In this document: positions 62,085-64,000 of the stretch, piece after piece | Layout of the letters: each line of letters starts with the position of its first letter | How positions within the stretch are numbered: the stretch's first letter is position 1 | Source of the DNA: Gemmobacter caeni | Lineage (GTDB): Bacteria > Pseudomonadota > Alphaproteobacteria > Rhodobacterales > Rhodobacteraceae | DNA length: 64,000 nt | Assembly: GCF_003054195.1 (NCBI RefSeq) | Contig: NZ_QBKP01000012.1 | Location: 92,657 to 156,656 of the forward strand | Direction of reading: 5' to 3' | The notes under the pieces: generated by a model | Told to the model about the DNA's origin: nothing | The model's input: only the letters and a program-made list of their open reading frames with translations | The model's database searches: none | Made by a program: the position numbers and the translations under genes

Positions 62085-62462
62085 GTGACCGTCAGCCAGC
62101 TTGCACGGGTTGCTTATGGCAGCCCACATACGCCCGTTCGTTCGGATCGCCAGAACGAATACGACCTCTTCGCACGCATTACGCGCGCGCTTTCAGATGC
62201 GGTGACGCGCCGCGAAACTGATTTTCCGGCCTTTGCGGCGGCATTGCATGACAATCTGGTGCTGTGGCGCACCTTGGCCGCCGATGTGTCGGAGGAAGGG
62301 AATGCCTTGCCGCCGGCGTTGCGGGCGCGCCTGTTCTATCTTTACGAATTCACGGCGTCCCATAGCCGCAAAGTATTGGCCGGGGAAGCAGGCGTTACCG
62401 TGCTGCTGGATATCAATACATCGGTCATGCGCGGGCTGCGTGGAGAAAGGGCCGCCACATGA
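62085..62462 (+). CDS. flaF: FlaF, flagellin synthesis regulator
   Basis: A 125-residue FlaF (AYGSPHTPVRSDRQNEYDLFARITRALSDAV; FAAALHDNLVLWRTLAADVSEEGNALP; LFYLYEFTASHSRKVLAGEAGVTVLLDINTSVMRGL). In Caulobacter FlaF is needed for flagellin translation or secretion, opposite to FlbT. Start GTG 62085 with AAAGGA upstream. The stop overlaps flbT in ATGA. Confidence 0.93.
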   Translation: MTVSQLARVAYGSPHTPVRSDRQNEYDLFARITRALSDAVTRRETDFPAFAAALHDNLVLWRTLAADVSEEGNALPPALRARLFYLYEFTASHSRKVLAGEAGVTVLLDINTSVMRGLRGERAAT

Positions 62463-62863
62463 CGGGTCTTGTGCTGAAGCTGGGCCCGCATGAACGGGTT
62501 CTCATCAACGGGGCGGTGATTGAGAACGGGGATCGTCGGTCCCGCCTTTCGATCATGACGCCCAACGCAAACATTTTGCGGCTGCGGGATGCGATTCATC
62601 CTGAAGAGGTGACGACGCCGGTGCGCCGGGTCTGCTACATCGCGCAACTGGTGCTTTCCGGAGATGCCGATGCGGCAGAAGCCCGTCTGCAATTGCTTCG
62701 GGGTATCGAGCAATTGAGCCAGGTGCTGACAGATCCCGACAGTCGGCTGCACCTTGCCGCTGCGACGGATGCGGTTGTGGATGGTCAATATTATCATGTG
62801 CTCCGGGCGCTGCGGCATCTTCTGCCACGGGAAGAGCGGCTGTTTGCCGCGCGGACGACATGA
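62459..62863 (+). CDS. flbT: FlbT, post-transcriptional repressor of flagellin
   Basis: A 134-residue FlbT (LKLGPHERVLINGAVIENGDRRSRLSIMTPNANILRLRDAIHPEEVTTPVRRVCYIAQLVLSGD and YYHVLRALRHLLPREERLF). FlbT destabilises flagellin mRNA until the hook is finished. Placed after flaF with a 4-base overlap and before a DUF1217 gene with another, forming flaF-flbT-DUF1217. Confidence 0.94.
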   Translation: MTGLVLKLGPHERVLINGAVIENGDRRSRLSIMTPNANILRLRDAIHPEEVTTPVRRVCYIAQLVLSGDADAAEARLQLLRGIEQLSQVLTDPDSRLHLAAATDAVVDGQYYHVLRALRHLLPREERLFAARTT

Positions 62864-63600
62864 CCTTCGCCCCGATCATACCGCTTTCTGGCTATGCGGG
62901 GTGGAGCTTTCTGCAAAGAACGCTGGACAAGCAGAAGGCCGCCTTCAATGCAGATGCAGCTTTGCAGCGGGACCAAGCCTACTTTCGCAGCCGGATCGGC
63001 GACATTCATACCGCAGAGCAGCTTGTCGCGGACCATCGCCTACTGAAAGTGGCTCTGGGTGCTTTCGGTCTCGAGGCTGATATCGGCAGCAAATTCTTTA
63101 TCCAGAAGGTCTTGACCGACGGGACGCTTAACTCCGGCGCCTTGTCCAACAAATTGGCGAATAAACAATACAAGGCCATGTCCAAGGCCTTTGGTTTCGG
63201 CGATTTCAACACGCCCCGCACACAGCTTTCAAATTTTGCCGATGAAATTCTGGCAGGGTATCGGGACAATCGCTTTGAGGCCGCAGTCGGTGAGGTTGAC
63301 GCGGATATGAGGGTCGCGCTGTACGCACAGCACGCCCTGCCGGAAATAGCACAAGGGCCATTGAGCGAAGATGCGAAATGGTTCAGCATAATGGGATCGG
63401 CGCCGCTCCGGAGGATTTTTGAAACCGCGTTCGGCTTGCCCTCGAGTTTCGGGGCGCTTGATATTGACCAGCAGCTTGGCATCCTGAAATCAAGATCAAG
63501 ACGAATGTTCGGGGCCGGTGGAGTGGCCCAGTTCGCGACCGCCGAAAGTCAGGACAAACTCCTCCGACAATATCTCCTCAGGGCAGCTTTGTTGCGCTAG
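62860..63600 (+). CDS. DUF1217 flagellar-cluster protein
   Basis: A 246-residue protein with the DUF1217 pattern: a repeated helical unit with AYFRSRIGDIHTAEQLVADHRLLKVALGAFGLEADIGSKFFIQKVLTDG and later NFADEILAGYRDNRFEAAVGEVDADMRVALYAQ. DUF1217 proteins occur only in alphaproteobacterial flagellar clusters; no function is established. Overlaps flbT at ATGA. Lower GC in the last third than its neighbours. The gene ends 32 bases before an IS end, so the flagellar cluster appears cut or displaced here. Confidence 0.82.
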   Translation: MTFAPIIPLSGYAGWSFLQRTLDKQKAAFNADAALQRDQAYFRSRIGDIHTAEQLVADHRLLKVALGAFGLEADIGSKFFIQKVLTDGTLNSGALSNKLANKQYKAMSKAFGFGDFNTPRTQLSNFADEILAGYRDNRFEAAVGEVDADMRVALYAQHALPEIAQGPLSEDAKWFSIMGSAPLRRIFETAFGLPSSFGALDIDQQLGILKSRSRRMFGAGGVAQFATAESQDKLLRQYLLRAALLR

Positions 63601-63618
63601 GATCCAGACCCATTGATT

Positions 63619-63858
63619 TCAGGCCTTTTGCGGGCTCTGTTGCACAAATCTGGTGAGGGACGGAGTTCCCTTATTCCTGGATAGACCTCCTGCGACCTCT
63701 GTGATGGGCGTGCCGAGAGCCGGGAAACCGTTCAGGACAGCGCCAAGGACCAGGAACTCTGCAACCCGACGGTCGAAGTCCTGAGCGGAGAGGCGCTACC
63801 CCAGCAACTTGCTTCAGTGCATCTTGGTCTCCGCCCGGCCTCGTCGATCATATCCGCG
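63619..63858 (-). pseudogene. Remnant of IS5-family transposase, C-terminal part
   Basis: Minus-strand translation gives RGYDRRGRAETKMH, then stop (TGA 63814-63816), SKLLG, stop (TAG 63796-63798), then RLSAQDFDRRVAEFLVLGAVLNGF and GGLSRNKGTPSLTRFVQQS. This corresponds to the GYHRRSxxETKMH...DFDRQVAEFQV...LN end of IS5-group transposases; two in-frame stops and further changes show it is dead. The frame reaches through the inverted repeat to a stop at 63619-63621. Confidence 0.75.
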
Positions 63859-64000
63859 GTGGCTATTGTCGAAACAGGATTGTTGTATCGACCCATGTGT
63901 GGATGGTATATGGACCCCGCCTGATTGCAACGGTCTGTTTGGTTCTGGATCGGCGGTCGCGATTGCTGATGTATATCCGGCTTCTTCGGGCGGCCTGACG
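63633..64000 (-). mobile_element. IS5-family insertion sequence remnant, runs off the window
   Basis: GGCTCTGTTGCACAAATC at 63633-63650 is a typical inverted-repeat end of IS5-group elements. Reading inward on the minus strand gives a decayed transposase tail (separate entry). The bases 63860-64000 show no clear homology, so the element is either internally decayed or broken beyond about 63858. The other end is not in the window. Confidence 0.65.

Overview
The window is a high-GC chromosomal segment of an alphaproteobacterium, almost certainly a member of the Rhodobacteraceae (Rhodobacter/Gemmobacter/Paracoccus-like). Evidence: the order rsmB - heparinase-like gene - purH - lspA - DUF3035 lipoprotein - two M16 peptidases; a PhyR/NepR/EcfG general stress response locus; the flaF/flbT flagellin control pair; an endonuclease-type MutL; and a perfect FNR-type box before cydAB. 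No tRNA, rRNA or CRISPR array was seen.

Layout. 1-12.6 kb: housekeeping genes (rsmB end, gph, heparinase-like, purH, lspA, lipoprotein, M16 pair, mutL, rmuC, hutD-like). 11.7-16 kb: a small polysaccharide-like module with an SGNH protein, an SGNH plus glycoside-hydrolase-like fusion, and a family 2 glycosyltransferase. 16-20 kb: tauE-like gene, GNAT gene and serB on the minus strand, then mntR divergent from mntH with two MntR-type dyads between them. 20-27 kb: the complete cytochrome bd set cydDC-cydABX, with an Rrf2 regulator divergent from cydD. 27-33.4 kb: a four-gene operon (Crp-like regulator, CHASE2 adenylate cyclase, P1 peptidase, decayed DgoK) facing a large RTX protein across a dyad-rich intergenic region.

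33.4-51.2 kb is the most interesting metabolic region. An AraC regulator is divergent from an SDR, a StyA-like flavin monooxygenase and a flavin reductase, the same gene types as the indole-degrading iif locus of Acinetobacter. Convergent to these is a six-gene operon: isatin-hydrolase-like cyclase, FAD oxidoreductase, MarR regulator, exported VOC protein, iorA and iorB. Divergent from that operon are a second FAD oxidoreductase and a complete peptide-type ABC importer. I read the whole as an island for uptake and oxidative breakdown of indole or related aryl compounds (inference).

51.2-56.3 kb is the general stress response locus. phyR and nepR-ecfG-histidine kinase diverge from one perfectly palindromic EcfG promoter that reads both ways. 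Further EcfG-type promoters precede a secreted protein gene and a DUF1328 gene, and a weaker one precedes a small gene of unknown function. After mpg and a small kinase-fold phosphotransferase gene, 57.7-63.6 kb holds flagellar genes: flgD and fliK on the minus strand; rod-binding protein, FlgN-like, flagellin, flaF, flbT and DUF1217 on the plus strand. The last 370 bases are a decayed IS5-family end.
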